Position numbers and translations under genes: made by a program. Positions 24,688 through 34,797 of a stretch of DNA of 64,000 bases are shown here, in pieces. The notes below the pieces were generated by a model, which ran no database searches, was not told where the DNA came from, and saw only the letters and a list, made by a program, of their open reading frames with translations. Position 1 is the stretch's first letter; every line of letters begins with the position of its first letter. This stretch comes from Lachnospiraceae bacterium (GTDB lineage: Bacteria > Bacillota > Clostridia > Lachnospirales > Lachnospiraceae), in the NCBI GenBank assembly GCA_900751995.1, contig CAADTP010000023.1:9440-73439 (forward strand), in the 5' to 3' direction.

Positions 24688-24745
24688 AAAGCGGCTGCAC
24701 CTTCTGAGAACGATATAACAGTTTCTCAGAAAGCGCAGCCGCTTT
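24688..24745 (+). terminator. Terminator after prs
   Basis: AAAGCGGCTGC (24688-24698) pairs with GCAGCCGCTTT (24735-24745) with an inner TTCTGAGAA/TTCTCAGAA dyad. The T-run is short (TTTATATTT). Confidence 0.65.
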
Positions 24746-24832
24746 ATATTTCTGTAACAGACAGATATCCATGATCCGCATCTGCTGTCTGCTTTGCTTT
24801 TGATCTTTATGCGGAAATCTTCCTGCAAAAGC

Positions 24833-26380
24833 TCACATAGGAAGCTTCTGATAGGGAATCCTCTCTTTATCCAGGATCTCCATTTCTCTTTTATGGCAGG
24901 TACTTATGATCACCTGTCTGTTTTCTTTATGCAGCCACCTGAGAGCCGCTGCAAGACGTTCTTCATCATACATGCCAAATACATCATCCAGGATCACAGG
25001 GAACGGTTCCTCTTTGCAGAAAAGCTCTCCTGCTGCCATACGAAGGGCAAAATAAATCTGCTCCAGTGTCCCGCGGCTCAGTCTCTCAATGGATACGATA
25101 CGCTCCCCTGTGTTCACAGACATATGCAGTGCCTCATCCATCAGAACCTCCTGGTATCTGCCACCGGTGATCTCACTTAATATCTCAGATGTACGTTTTT
25201 TCAGACGGACCCCTACCTGATCCGTAATGTTTCCGGAAAGTGCCTCAATCGTCTCCATAGCCATATTCAACGCCTGGATCTCCGTTTCCTCCGGAGTGAT
25301 CACTTCTGTGTTTTCTTCACATTCCGTCAACTCTGCCTGCAGGTTCTCCAGCGCTGTATGCTTCTCTTCGTAGTCACTGTCCAGACTGTTCCGGTTCCAG
25401 GTCAGCTCCTCATGTCTGGAATGCCAGCGCTCTCTCTGACGTTCTCTCTTATTCAGCTCCCTGCTGAGCCGTATGCGAAAAAACAATGCCGCTACAGAAA
25501 TCGCCGCAGTTGCCACGCCTGCCAGAACACTGAAAATGACCTGCCCGGAAAAAGCCGCCAGGCAGCCGGTACCGGCAATCCCACCAAGCAGCACAACTGC
25601 CAGAACTGCATCTGTCAGCTCCCGTCTTCTTTTTACACGATCGATCCGAAGCTCAAGAAGATCCTCTGTACTCCGTTCTCTGGTCCCTATGTTCATCCCG
25701 TCCTGCTGCTGCATGATCCGATCACGCTTCTCATCCAATTCACGGATCTCTCTGCGGATATATTCCATGTTTGCGGAAATCTTTTCTTTTTCCTTTTCCA
25801 GCTCCTTTTTTCGCCGGGCCGCTTCTGTCAGATATCCTTTTCTGGACATTTTCAGCATCTGCATGGCTCGTCCCATGTCAATGGAACTGTCACCGGTTCC
25901 CTGATAGCTGGCCATGTAATTCTGCAGTTCACGTACGAGATCTTTTCCTGTAACGCTTTTCAGCTGTGCCACAGACACCGTATTATCATAAACTGCCTCA
26001 CTTACATTTCCCAGAATAGTCCCAAGAGCTCCCTGTTCCGCATCCACAAGACTGCCATCATCTTCACAGAGAAGCTCTCCCAACTTCTTTTCTTTATAAA
26101 AATTCCTGGTAAGACGATACTTCTTCCCCTTACTTGTAAACCACATGATCCCACCATATTCTGCCGGATTTTCCCATGGTTCATATTTTGTATATGTATC
26201 GTTCAGAGCAGCCTTTCCCCGCAGTCTGCGAACGCCGTAAAACATGGAGCGGATAAATGTATGTGTGGTAGTTTTTCCACTCTCATTTTCACCGTAAAGT
26301 ACGTTGATCCCAGGCGAAAGCTCCATATCCTTGGCCCGGATCTTCCCGAAATTTTTTATTTTTAAACGTCTGATAACCAT
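24833..26380 (-). CDS. SbcC/YhaN-type ATPase with a membrane-like insert
   Basis: The protein is a shortened SMC/Rad50-type ATPase of the YhaN group, linked to DNA double-strand-break processing. The 515-residue chain has a Walker A GENESGKTT at 30-38, a Q-loop, short coiled coils at about 190-245 and 315-370, and a C-terminal signature LSRGTLEQIYFALRM with Walker B PVILDDVFGMYDEERL. Between the coils (about 250-310) are two hydrophobic helices, unusual for a soluble repair ATPase. B. subtilis YhaN has about 960 residues, so the arms here are short. The start has GGAGG ahead. It follows the YhaO-type nuclease by 27 bases. Confidence 0.85.
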   Translation of the reverse strand: MVIRRLKIKNFGKIRAKDMELSPGINVLYGENESGKTTTHTFIRSMFYGVRRLRGKAALNDTYTKYEPWENPAEYGGIMWFTSKGKKYRLTRNFYKEKKLGELLCEDDGSLVDAEQGALGTILGNVSEAVYDNTVSVAQLKSVTGKDLVRELQNYMASYQGTGDSSIDMGRAMQMLKMSRKGYLTEAARRKKELEKEKEKISANMEYIRREIRELDEKRDRIMQQQDGMNIGTRERSTEDLLELRIDRVKRRRELTDAVLAVVLLGGIAGTGCLAAFSGQVIFSVLAGVATAAISVAALFFRIRLSRELNKRERQRERWHSRHEELTWNRNSLDSDYEEKHTALENLQAELTECEENTEVITPEETEIQALNMAMETIEALSGNITDQVGVRLKKRTSEILSEITGGRYQEVLMDEALHMSVNTGERIVSIERLSRGTLEQIYFALRMAAGELFCKEEPFPVILDDVFGMYDEERLAAALRWLHKENRQVIISTCHKREMEILDKERIPYQKLPM

Positions 26381-26407
26381 CTTATGCTATCCTCCTGTGC
26401 TGCCCCT

Positions 26408-27469
26408 TTATCGCCGGCTGCCTGTCTCAAGCAATGCCTGAAGCCCATAATACAGCGCCTTTTTTTCCACGGTATCCATACCCTTTTTGGCCAGAAAATA
26501 GCCGATATAATCACCGATCAGAGTACCGCTGTAGCGTTTGTAGAGCTCACCAAGATCATACGCCGGCCAGGATTCATCCACAACATCGGTAACATTTCCG
26601 AGACTTTTCAGTTTCTCAGGGATCAGAAGAAGATCCGGCGAACGCATTCCCTGAAGAACGATCCTGTAGATATTCCTTCCTCCTCTGCGGAAAATCTGGG
26701 ATTTTACCGCTTCTTCCAGAGATATCTGTGTAGTTTCCTCGTGAAGTGTCATTACCAGCTGCTGATAGGAACGACAGGCAAAGGGAACGAACTCTGTACG
26801 GATCCTTCCGTTGATCAGTCGTCCCTCCATATATCCATGTTCCCCTGTATCATTCCTGTCAATGGGCTCCAGAGCCCCGGAAAAGGCCGCCTGGTCACGG
26901 ATCAGGATCTGCGGCTTGTGGATATGCCCTAACGCCACATAATCGAAGCCTGATGCCGCCAGAGCTGCTGCACTGAGAGGAATATGCTTCTCATCGCCGC
27001 CATGGGCCAGCAGAATATGGATTCCTTCTTTCTGGACAGGGACAGCCTGATCATAAAGTCCGTCTTTTATTTCCCGGTCATAGTAACTCAGTCCATATAC
27101 ATAGACATCAAGCCTGGGATCTTTAACGCAGGTCAGTTCCCTGCTCCTGAAAAATATAACATTGGAATTCCACTCAAACGTATTATAAAAAGAATCTCTG
27201 CTTATAAAATCATGATTTCCTGCCATCAGATACACTCTGGTATCCGGGATGGTGGAAAACAGATAATTTACTTCCTTAAGCTCTCTCATAAGAGGCTGGC
27301 GGTGGAACAGATCTCCGGATATAAATAGCAAATCCACCGGATCTTCGCGGATGCCCGCAATAACCCGGCGGAAAGTGCTCCAGATTTCTTCCTCCCGCTC
27401 TTTGCTCCACGGGCAGCCCCTGTCGGGAACTGCGCCCAGATGCACGTCTGCAAGATGAATAAATCTCAT
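26408..27469 (-). CDS. SbcD/YhaO-type DNA repair metallophosphoesterase
   Basis: The protein is a calcineurin-type nuclease partner of the YhaN ATPase, acting on DNA ends. The 353 residues carry the full metal-binding set: HLADVHLGAV near 5-14, ISGDLFHR near 50, MAGNHDF near 82, LAHGGDE and ALGHIHKPQ. A C-terminal domain (about 270-353) of unknown fold follows. GGGAGAAC lies ahead of the ATG at 27469. It is the first gene of a two-gene operon with the ATPase, the SbcCD/YhaNO arrangement. Confidence 0.9.
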   Translation of the reverse strand: MRFIHLADVHLGAVPDRGCPWSKEREEEIWSTFRRVIAGIREDPVDLLFISGDLFHRQPLMRELKEVNYLFSTIPDTRVYLMAGNHDFISRDSFYNTFEWNSNVIFFRSRELTCVKDPRLDVYVYGLSYYDREIKDGLYDQAVPVQKEGIHILLAHGGDEKHIPLSAAALAASGFDYVALGHIHKPQILIRDQAAFSGALEPIDRNDTGEHGYMEGRLINGRIRTEFVPFACRSYQQLVMTLHEETTQISLEEAVKSQIFRRGGRNIYRIVLQGMRSPDLLLIPEKLKSLGNVTDVVDESWPAYDLGELYKRYSGTLIGDYIGYFLAKKGMDTVEKKALYYGLQALLETGSRR

Positions 27470-27580
27470 AATGTTCTCCCTTGTGTGTCAGTCACACATA
27501 TCAATACCTGTTGCAAATTTCTCCCTGCTGTTCTCTGATCTCAGGAGCACAGAACGTCCTGCTGTGCAAAAGTGTTCTGA

Positions 27581-28972
27581 TCAAAGATCGCAGTTCTTTA
27601 CAGTTCTCGGGAATGGGATCACGTCACGGATGTTGCCCATACCTGTAAGGTACATGACACATCTCTCAAATCCAAGACCAAAGCCGGAATGACGTGTGGA
27701 ACCATATTTACGAAGATCCAGATAGAAATCGTAATCCTCCGGTTTCAGACCCAGCTCATCCATACGTGTTTTCAGCTTGTCGTAGTCATCCTCTCTCTGG
27801 CTTCCTCCAATGATCTCTCCGATTCCCGGCACCAGACAGTCCATAGCCGCAACTGTCTTTCCATCCTCGTTGAGTTTCATGTAGAATGCCTTGATCTCCT
27901 TCGGATAATCTGTAACAAATACCGGTCTCTTGTAGACCTGCTCTGTCAGATAGCGCTCATGCTCTGTCTGAAGATCACATCCCCAGAATACCTTGTAATC
28001 AAATTTGTCATTGTTCTTCTCAAGGATCTCAACAGCCTCTGTATAGGTCACATGCGCAAATTCAGAATTAAGCACATGGTTCAGTCTGTCAAGAAGCCCC
28101 TTGTCAATGAAGGAATTGAAGAAGTTCATTTCCTCCGGTGCATTCTCAAAGACATAACGGATCACGTATTTCAGCATAGCCTCTGCAAGCTCCATAGCAT
28201 CCTGAAGGTCTGCAAACGCACACTCAGGCTCGATCATCCAGAACTCAGCTGCATGGCGGGTAGTGTTGGAATTCTCAGCACGGAAGGTCGGTCCGAATGT
28301 GTAGATATTGCGGAATGCCTGTGCATAAGTCTCTCCGTTCAGCTGTCCGCTTACGGTAAGATTTGTCTCCTTTCCGAAGAAATCCTGTGAATAATCAACA
28401 CTTCCATCCTCTGTCAGCGGAATATTCTTCGGATCCAGTGTTGTTACCTGGAACATCTCTCCTGCACCTTCACAGTCACTTCCTGTGATCAGCGGTGTAT
28501 GCACATAGACAAAGCCTCTCTCCTGGAAAAATTTATGGATCGCATATGCACAGAGAGAACGTACACGAAATACAGCCTGAAAAGTATTTGTTCTCGGTCT
28601 TAAATGTGTCATGGTCCTTAAGTATTCAAGACTGTGTCTCTTCTTCTGAAGTGGATAATCCGGTGCGGAAGCTCCCTCTACAGATATCTCTGTTGCCTGG
28701 ATCTCAAATGGCTGCTTCGCCTGAGGGGTAGCTACCAGCGTTCCCTTAACAATGATGGCCGCTCCAACGTTCAGCTTGGAAACCTCTGCGAAATTCTCCA
28801 TGTTATCGTGATATACGATCTGAAGAGTTTCAAAAAAGCTTCCATCATGAAGTACGATGAATCCAAACGCCTTGGAATCACGAACACTTCGTACCCATCC
28901 ACCTACGGTGATCTCTTTGTCGAGATACTGTTCACGGTTTCTGTAAATCTCTTTCACTGTTGTCAGTTTCAT
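27581..28972 (-). CDS. asnS: Asparaginyl-tRNA synthetase
   Basis: AsnRS charges tRNA-Asn. The 463-residue class IIb enzyme has an OB-fold anticodon domain (about 15-105, [20 protein letters not shown]) and a catalytic domain with motif 2 ([20 protein letters not shown]) and motif 3 [13 protein letters not shown] near the end. The protein length and the FRAENSNT variant identify AsnRS rather than AspRS. GAGG precedes the ATG. A promoter lies at 29043-29071 with a short leader; no T-box stem or specifier loop is visible, unlike many Firmicute synthetase genes. Confidence 0.97.
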   Translation of the reverse strand: MKLTTVKEIYRNREQYLDKEITVGGWVRSVRDSKAFGFIVLHDGSFFETLQIVYHDNMENFAEVSKLNVGAAIIVKGTLVATPQAKQPFEIQATEISVEGASAPDYPLQKKRHSLEYLRTMTHLRPRTNTFQAVFRVRSLCAYAIHKFFQERGFVYVHTPLITGSDCEGAGEMFQVTTLDPKNIPLTEDGSVDYSQDFFGKETNLTVSGQLNGETYAQAFRNIYTFGPTFRAENSNTTRHAAEFWMIEPECAFADLQDAMELAEAMLKYVIRYVFENAPEEMNFFNSFIDKGLLDRLNHVLNSEFAHVTYTEAVEILEKNNDKFDYKVFWGCDLQTEHERYLTEQVYKRPVFVTDYPKEIKAFYMKLNEDGKTVAAMDCLVPGIGEIIGGSQREDDYDKLKTRMDELGLKPEDYDFYLDLRKYGSTRHSGFGLGFERCVMYLTGMGNIRDVIPFPRTVKNCDL

Positions 28973-29042
28973 AATCTATACCTCATTCCTCATATTCAGG
29001 ATCACACGTCCCTGCGGACCTCCAAACGTCCGTATCGAATTA

Positions 29043-29071
29043 AGTATAGACTATTCTCATGGTTCGTGCAA
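29043..29071 (-). promoter_or_regulatory. asnS promoter
   Basis: On the minus strand TTGCAC (29071-29066) and TATACT (29048-29043) are 17 bases apart. The leader of about 65 bases is too short for a T-box. Confidence 0.7.
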
Positions 29072-29117
29072 GGAGTAATTGCCCTGTCGGACAGAAAAAT
29101 AGCAGGCCGCCGGACAG

Positions 29118-29160
29118 AAAAATCCCGCCTGGCGGAATGTCTCCGGCAGACGGGATTTTT
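29118..29160 (-). terminator. Terminator after the SGNH surface protein gene
   Basis: AAAAATCCCG (29118-29127) and CGGGATTTTT (29151-29160) form a stem with further pairing inside. On the minus strand it ends in TTTTT. Confidence 0.85.
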
Positions 29161-29175
29161 CTGTCTGTTATACCA

Positions 29176-30657
29176 TTAATAATAAGATGCGTTGATACTT
29201 CCTGTGTTGAGATAAGTAATGCAGTAATAGTAGATCCTCTTGAATGTCTTTGTTGTGTAGTGAAGTCCATCATCACTGTCAGCGTCTGTGCCATTGTAGG
29301 AAGCATTGGTCCCGTAGCCTTTTTTCATAAGTACGCTGTACATATCGATGTACTTGTAATCCAGAGAAAGACCGGAACGGATCTTGCTGTTGAATTCTCT
29401 TACCTGTGCTTCTGTACGGGCGCCTCTTCCTGCTTTTGTGATCATGGTACTGTTGATCGGGTTTACGGACATATAAAAGAGTTTACAGTTCTTACTTTTC
29501 AGTGTGGATGCAATATTGGTCATATAGCTGACATAATTGCCTGCATTTCCCAGGTCATTGACACCCAGATTAAAGATAACGGCGATCGGTTTGGAACCTT
29601 CTGTTTTGTCGATCTCTTCTATAAGCTGTGCATATCCTGTATCTCTGAACCAGCTCAAGCCCTTTCCTGGGTTTGCAACAAAAGAAACCCCATTTGTTAC
29701 AGAACTGCTCATCTGTTTTTTCAGTGTCGCCTGTATTCCTGCAGTACGGGAATCCCCCACAAAAATAACCTTACTGTACATCATACCGATCGCCGGATGA
29801 GCCATCTCATCGGAACTGATGTCCTTCTCCAGTGCACGGTTAAATACCGTCGCATACAGATTGGTGTTTTTGCTGATCCGCAGAAGTTCACCGGCTTCAT
29901 AATCCGGATCTGTGGAAGAACCGGTCCGTCTGGTCTTAGACCAACCCATAAACGTATAACCTGTCGCATTGGATACAGATGGGAGCTTAAGGTAACCGCC
30001 CTTTCCAAGTGTTACTGTCTTCCATACGGTTCCGTTTGCCTTGCGGAGATTTACTTTTACTGACTGCATCTGTACGGAATAGTATCTGATATTACCGGAG
30101 ATTTTAATCTTCGTTCCTACTTTTTTTGCAGTAGATGCCTTGCCGTTCTTTGCTGTTGACCAGCCAAGATTTACATATCCCGATCTGGATGGAACTGCAG
30201 GCAATGTGTAATATGTACCCTCTTCTACTTTTTTCTGCAGCTTCTTATATGCGGAATTGGTGCTTCCATTTCCAAGATAGAAGTTTACGGTATAGTATCT
30301 GCTCTTTCTGCGGACCGCATACAGAGTCATATCTTTTCTGACCTTTACGCGGGCACCTGCTTTATATACCACCTTACTGCTCCCCTTCCGTGTGGTCCAT
30401 CCGAGATTCTGATATCCCACAGCCTTGGGTACTGCCGGAAGCCGGATCGTAGTATTTAATGTCACATTCTGTGTCAGTGCGGTATACGTCTTACTTTTGC
30501 TGGTACCTGAATTATTATTGAACTTAACGGTATAAACAAGCTTCGCCGCCGACACCTTATGCGATGCAGCCGGCACAAAGATCAGTGCAGCTGCCACAAG
30601 TGCCAGCAAAAGCCATTTTACCTGAAAGGCCTTTCCGGTTTTTTCTCTGTTTTTCAT
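29176..30657 (-). CDS. Secreted protein with InlB-like repeats and an SGNH hydrolase domain
   Basis: The 493-residue protein has a signal peptide (about 1-38) and then three InlB B-type repeats of about 75 residues (40-270), each with a Y.V.F/V...G pattern, LPAVPS.GY.NLGW and a YAV turn. The C-terminal SGNH esterase domain (about 300-493) shows the Ser block FVGDSRTAG, the Gly/Asn blocks GVNDLGN and the DGLHY Asp/His pair. Deacetylation of wall or host sugars is a plausible but unproven role. GGAGGAG precedes the ATG. It is the last gene before a terminator and may be read from galT. Confidence 0.85.
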   Translation of the reverse strand: MKNREKTGKAFQVKWLLLALVAAALIFVPAASHKVSAAKLVYTVKFNNNSGTSKSKTYTALTQNVTLNTTIRLPAVPKAVGYQNLGWTTRKGSSKVVYKAGARVKVRKDMTLYAVRRKSRYYTVNFYLGNGSTNSAYKKLQKKVEEGTYYTLPAVPSRSGYVNLGWSTAKNGKASTAKKVGTKIKISGNIRYYSVQMQSVKVNLRKANGTVWKTVTLGKGGYLKLPSVSNATGYTFMGWSKTRRTGSSTDPDYEAGELLRISKNTNLYATVFNRALEKDISSDEMAHPAIGMMYSKVIFVGDSRTAGIQATLKKQMSSSVTNGVSFVANPGKGLSWFRDTGYAQLIEEIDKTEGSKPIAVIFNLGVNDLGNAGNYVSYMTNIASTLKSKNCKLFYMSVNPINSTMITKAGRGARTEAQVREFNSKIRSGLSLDYKYIDMYSVLMKKGYGTNASYNGTDADSDDGLHYTTKTFKRIYYYCITYLNTGSINASYY

Positions 30658-30712
30658 ATAAACAAACTCCTCCTGAAATACATATCCATCCCCGGGTGCC
30701 TCCGTACTTTTT

Positions 30713-32203
30713 TTACAGAGTATTGATAAATCTCATAAATGCATCCCTGCCCTCTGGTGTGCATTTATAAACACCGGCATCCTCCAGTACATGAACAAAT
30801 ACATTGCCCACTTCCCTGCGAAGGACTTCCTGGATATTATCTTTATCAAGTTTCTCATATTTTGGCAGAAATTCTGCAACCCATGCAGCATGTTTCTCGA
30901 TTTTCTCATTGGAAGCGATGTCCCTGCCGCTTAAAATATATTCTTCAAGAAGCTCCAGCTCTTCTTTCAGACGTGCCGGAAGAACAGCGAGTCCCATAAC
31001 TTCGATAAGACCGATATTCTCTTTCTTGATATGATGATAGCATGCATGCGGATGATAAACCCCCAGCGGATGCTCCTCTGTTGTGATATTGTTACGTAAT
31101 GTCAGATCCAGTTCAAAGGTATCTCCCACTTTACGTGCGATCGGTGTGATGGTGTTATGCGGCTCTCCGTCTGTTTCTGCAAAGATAAATGCAGACTCAT
31201 CCGTATATCCTCTCCAGCCTGCCAGTACATGTGTTGCCAGATCGATCAGTCTCGTCTCGTCTTTGCTGCGGATACGCAGTACGGAAAGAGGCCATTTTAC
31301 AATGCCTGCTTCCACATCTTCGTATCCCGGGATCGTCACATGCTTTTCAATCTCTGCCTTCGCCATGGCAAAGGTGTAATGCCCGCCCTGGAAATGATCG
31401 TGGCTGAGGATAGAACCTCCTACGATTGGAAGATCCGCATTGGAGCCAAGGAAATAATGTGGGAACAGCTTTACAAAATCAAACAGCTTGATAAATGTAT
31501 TTCTCTCGATCTTCATCGGAGTATGCTGACTGTTAAATACGATACAATGTTCATTGTAGTAAACATATGGAGAGTACTGGAAGCCCCATGGACTGTCATT
31601 GATGGTGATCGGGATGATCCTGTGGTTCTCCCTTGCCGGATGATTGACTCTTCCTGCATAGCCTTCATTTTCCGGACAAAGCAGACATTTTGGATAGCTG
31701 CTGGATTTTACCAGCTTGGCAGCTGCGATAGCCTTTGGGTCTTTTTCCGGCTTGGACAGGTTGATCGTGATATCGATCTTGCCATATTCGCTGTCTACTG
31801 TCCATTTCTGATCTTTTTTTACGCGATAACGTCTGATATAGTTACTGTCCTGACTCAGCTTATAAAAATAATCTGTGGCTTTTTCCGGATCTTCTTTATA
31901 AGCATCCCAGAATTCTCTCTGCACCTGGGCAGGACGCGGCATCAGACAGTTCATCAGTTTTGTATCAAAGAGATCTCTGTACACAATACTGTCCTCGATG
32001 ATGCCCCTCTTTACAGCCTCATCAAGAAGTTCGTTCAAAGTCTCCTCAAGATTGATTTTAGCATACTCTGTCTCCGGTTCTGTATATTCGCTTTCCCCAA
32101 AGGCATCCAGAAGAAGATTGGTTGCATAAATTCTTTCGCATTCCGGAGTAATACCACTCTCCACCCCATACTGTACCAGTTTTTTAATACTTTCACTTAA
32201 CAT
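30713..32203 (-). CDS. galT: UDP-glucose--hexose-1-phosphate uridylyltransferase, class II
   Basis: GalT exchanges UMP between UDP-glucose and galactose 1-phosphate in the Leloir pathway. The 496-residue chain is the Firmicute class II type, with CPENEGYAGRVNHPARENHR, the GSILSHDHFQGGHYTFAM segment and a HPHACYHH-like region. Class II lacks the HPHPQ of E. coli GalT. I chose MLSESIKK at 32203, with AAAGGGG nine bases ahead; 40 further codons upstream have no site. No galK or galE is in the window. Confidence 0.93.
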   Translation of the reverse strand: MLSESIKKLVQYGVESGITPECERIYATNLLLDAFGESEYTEPETEYAKINLEETLNELLDEAVKRGIIEDSIVYRDLFDTKLMNCLMPRPAQVQREFWDAYKEDPEKATDYFYKLSQDSNYIRRYRVKKDQKWTVDSEYGKIDITINLSKPEKDPKAIAAAKLVKSSSYPKCLLCPENEGYAGRVNHPARENHRIIPITINDSPWGFQYSPYVYYNEHCIVFNSQHTPMKIERNTFIKLFDFVKLFPHYFLGSNADLPIVGGSILSHDHFQGGHYTFAMAKAEIEKHVTIPGYEDVEAGIVKWPLSVLRIRSKDETRLIDLATHVLAGWRGYTDESAFIFAETDGEPHNTITPIARKVGDTFELDLTLRNNITTEEHPLGVYHPHACYHHIKKENIGLIEVMGLAVLPARLKEELELLEEYILSGRDIASNEKIEKHAAWVAEFLPKYEKLDKDNIQEVLRREVGNVFVHVLEDAGVYKCTPEGRDAFMRFINTL

Positions 32204-32234
32204 TGATTTTTCCCCTTTCCTGTCGCGCTTTTCC

Positions 32235-32265
32235 CGGAAAACAGGAACTTTTTTCCTGTTTTCCG
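32235..32265. other. 13-bp perfect hairpin ahead of galT
   Basis: CGGAAAACAGGAA (32235-32247) and TTCCTGTTTTCCG (32253-32265) form a perfect stem with a 5-base loop. No T-run follows on the minus strand. It lies in the leader of galT or between galT and the upstream gene. Confidence 0.7.
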
Positions 32266-32342
32266 ATTTATGCCAAACGGGAACTCCCGTCTTGCCATCC
32301 TGCTGTAACCCCATGGCCTTCATCCGGCCTGCTCTGTAAGCA

Positions 32343-34796
32343 TCACTCTATGACGTTTTCTATATAGGTGAGAAATACATTTCCGGCACTCTCAAACAGC
32401 GCTGTACTGTCATTCATTCCATACGGGCTGATCTGCCCTGTTGCCGGATCATAAAGATAGGTATTATATTCATCATAGCCTACGATCACCACACTGGAAT
32501 TTTCTCCTGTCTTGGCGATCACCGGTCTCTGGGCACTGACCTCATAAAGAACATTGTCAAGAGTGCAGCCGGTCAGATCGATCACCGTTCCCATATCACC
32601 AAGGCTATCCTGAAGTTCTTTTTTCTTCCAGTTGGCTGTACGTATACTTTCCGGTACATCCTCTATATTCATCTGGAGCTTTGTTTTTTTGTTTCCACGT
32701 TCCCAGACATACTGCTGCGCACGGTTAAGTACCACGCCAGTCTGCGCATCCGCGCGTTTCACAGCTGCAGCCGGATCGGTATAGATACGGTCAAGAGAAC
32801 CATATGCATAAACATAATAAAGTTCTCCCTGCGGAACGGTAGTATCCAATGTTACCGATGAGTCTTCAGTACTCTCGATCTTGGAACAAACAAGCAGCGG
32901 ACTGTCTGTCTCCGGTTTCTGAGTCATAGTCAGGCGGATCAGCGTTCCTGCACGGTTTGTAGTGATCAATGCTACATCTATCTGGCTTCCGGATGCTTTT
33001 TTGTTATTCATGATATTGTCCTTTTTCTGGACTGTATAAGCATTCCCCGATTTTGCAGAAAGTTCAAACTCCATCATGGTACTGCCAACCGTTACGTTGG
33101 TGATATAAAGGCCATCCTGACGATACTCTTTTTTCACCTTTCCTTTAAAGCTTTCAATGCGGAATGTACTGATTCCCTCTGTTTCATGTCCATTGGCATC
33201 CGTAAGAATGTCTTCATCGGAAAGGATCCCATATACCAGATCTTCATTCATAAATCCCAGAGCTCTCAGATTTTTTCCGCTTTCCGGCGAAATATCTCTT
33301 GTTTTCAGAGAATCAAATTCAATTTCCCGGATCTTCCCTGCATCATCTCCGGATTCGATCAGCCATGCTGCATGTGCCTTGGTATCTGACACAACAAAAT
33401 GGTTCTGTTTGATTCCTTCTTCCAGAACCTGTGAGGTTCCTGTCTCAATATCTACCTGATACAGCTTCTGTGCAAACAGCAGAAACAGCTGATTGTTTTT
33501 ATTTACATAAGTGAGTGTTCCAAGATCTTCCTTCAGGAACTCGTAGGATTCTGTACTTGGTATGAATACTTTTTCTTCCACCACATTACGGTCGCTGTTG
33601 TAGTGATAAACACAGACACCGCTGTATCCCTCGTGAACACCACGGTTCATGTAACCGTACAATACAAAGTCCACATCCCCGTTATCTGCCACTCGGATGA
33701 TCTTGATATCATGTTCGTTGCGCACATATCTGGAATCGTTATCTTCCTCTTTGCGGAAGCTGAAGATCCTTGTGATCTTTCCGCTGGACGGTGCATAAGA
33801 CCAGAGATCCCCATCCTGCTCAAAAGCAACGATCTTTCCACTGCTGTCTGAAGCATAAGTGACATTCTTGTCACGGACACCCAGAAGCAGGCCTGCATCG
33901 GAAACTACCTTCTGAGACGGATCAAATACCTTCGTTGCAGAACGTTTAAAATCCAGCAACATGATCCTTGTTTCTGTATAACGCATACGGTAAAATTCCG
34001 TAACATCATAAATTTCGGTTTTACCCTCATCATCCTGTGCGGAAACCTGATAATCCAGCGTGATACTTGCAGTCGTTTCATTGATATCATCGATCAGCGG
34101 AACTCCTTCCATGTAGAGCTTCGGAGAAAGGGATCCCCAGCTGATATTGGAAAGTCCGGAACTGATGGAAATATTATTGTAATTCGTTCCGCCGGAAATA
34201 TCCTCCGCTTCCAGATATCCGGTCAGCGTATCTGCCTGTTCCTTGTCCAGACACTTTGTGGAAAAATCCTTGACAAACTGAAGATACGCTTCTGTATTCA
34301 ACTGGGTTCTGGAAACCACTCTTGTATAGTAGTAAACTTCCCCCTCACTGGTATCCAGCGTGATCTGCATGGAATACTCCTGGTTCATGCGAAGGTCACT
34401 GCCGATCTCAATTTCTGTACTTAAACAGCCGTTGTCCTCTTTCGTGAGATTCTTGATCTTACGGTTCTCCATAACCTTGCTTCCGTCTGAAGTCCGTACC
34501 TCATAAGCAAGCCCTGTTACTGTATCAGCATATGGGTTGATCTCAAAAGACACTTTTTTGGTCGTATCCAGCGGAGTAATACTTCCTCTCATGAAATCGG
34601 TCTGCATCTGCTGTCTGTATCCATACATCTTATTTGCCTGGGTACTTCCGATCTTTACCATAACCTCCGGAAGTGTGGCATCGTTCATATCTGAGCGGTT
34701 ATCTGTAGACTGACTGTTCATCAGAAATGAGGTCCCGGCTACTACTGCCACAAAGATCACAAGCAGTATCACTCCCTTACGTAGGATCTTCATCAT
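32343..34796 (-). CDS. Large membrane-anchored protein, propeller-like with a C39-like tail
   Basis: The 817-residue protein starts MMKILRKG and has one N-terminal membrane anchor (about 8-24) and a large external part. Repeated beta-strand blocks in the middle (about 300-560) look like a propeller: KIVAFEQDGDLWSYAPSSGK, NKNNQLFLLFAQKLYQVD. The last 80 residues resemble a C39-type peptidase fold: a Cys near 744 (GCTLDNVLYEV), RPVIAKT, VVIVGYDEY and YDPATG. The His expected before the VVIVGYD strand is replaced by Ser, so it may bind rather than cut peptides. No family is recognised with certainty. The start lies one base after the methyltransferase stop. Confidence 0.75.
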   Translation of the reverse strand: MMKILRKGVILLVIFVAVVAGTSFLMNSQSTDNRSDMNDATLPEVMVKIGSTQANKMYGYRQQMQTDFMRGSITPLDTTKKVSFEINPYADTVTGLAYEVRTSDGSKVMENRKIKNLTKEDNGCLSTEIEIGSDLRMNQEYSMQITLDTSEGEVYYYTRVVSRTQLNTEAYLQFVKDFSTKCLDKEQADTLTGYLEAEDISGGTNYNNISISSGLSNISWGSLSPKLYMEGVPLIDDINETTASITLDYQVSAQDDEGKTEIYDVTEFYRMRYTETRIMLLDFKRSATKVFDPSQKVVSDAGLLLGVRDKNVTYASDSSGKIVAFEQDGDLWSYAPSSGKITRIFSFRKEEDNDSRYVRNEHDIKIIRVADNGDVDFVLYGYMNRGVHEGYSGVCVYHYNSDRNVVEEKVFIPSTESYEFLKEDLGTLTYVNKNNQLFLLFAQKLYQVDIETGTSQVLEEGIKQNHFVVSDTKAHAAWLIESGDDAGKIREIEFDSLKTRDISPESGKNLRALGFMNEDLVYGILSDEDILTDANGHETEGISTFRIESFKGKVKKEYRQDGLYITNVTVGSTMMEFELSAKSGNAYTVQKKDNIMNNKKASGSQIDVALITTNRAGTLIRLTMTQKPETDSPLLVCSKIESTEDSSVTLDTTVPQGELYYVYAYGSLDRIYTDPAAAVKRADAQTGVVLNRAQQYVWERGNKKTKLQMNIEDVPESIRTANWKKKELQDSLGDMGTVIDLTGCTLDNVLYEVSAQRPVIAKTGENSSVVIVGYDEYNTYLYDPATGQISPYGMNDSTALFESAGNVFLTYIENVIE

Positions 34797-34797
34797 G

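Noticed and set aside
21269..29059. Shared 13-mer TAGACTATTCTCA near the dnaD and asnS promoters
   Set aside because: A repeat of this length is expected by chance many times in a 64-kb window.
28973..29117. T-box riboswitch ahead of asnS
   Set aside because: The leader after the predicted promoter is only about 65 bases and has no T-box sequence or specifier stem.
31157..32200. 347-codon plus-strand frame opposite galT
   Set aside because: It mirrors galT, whose family motifs are clear, and has no start signal.
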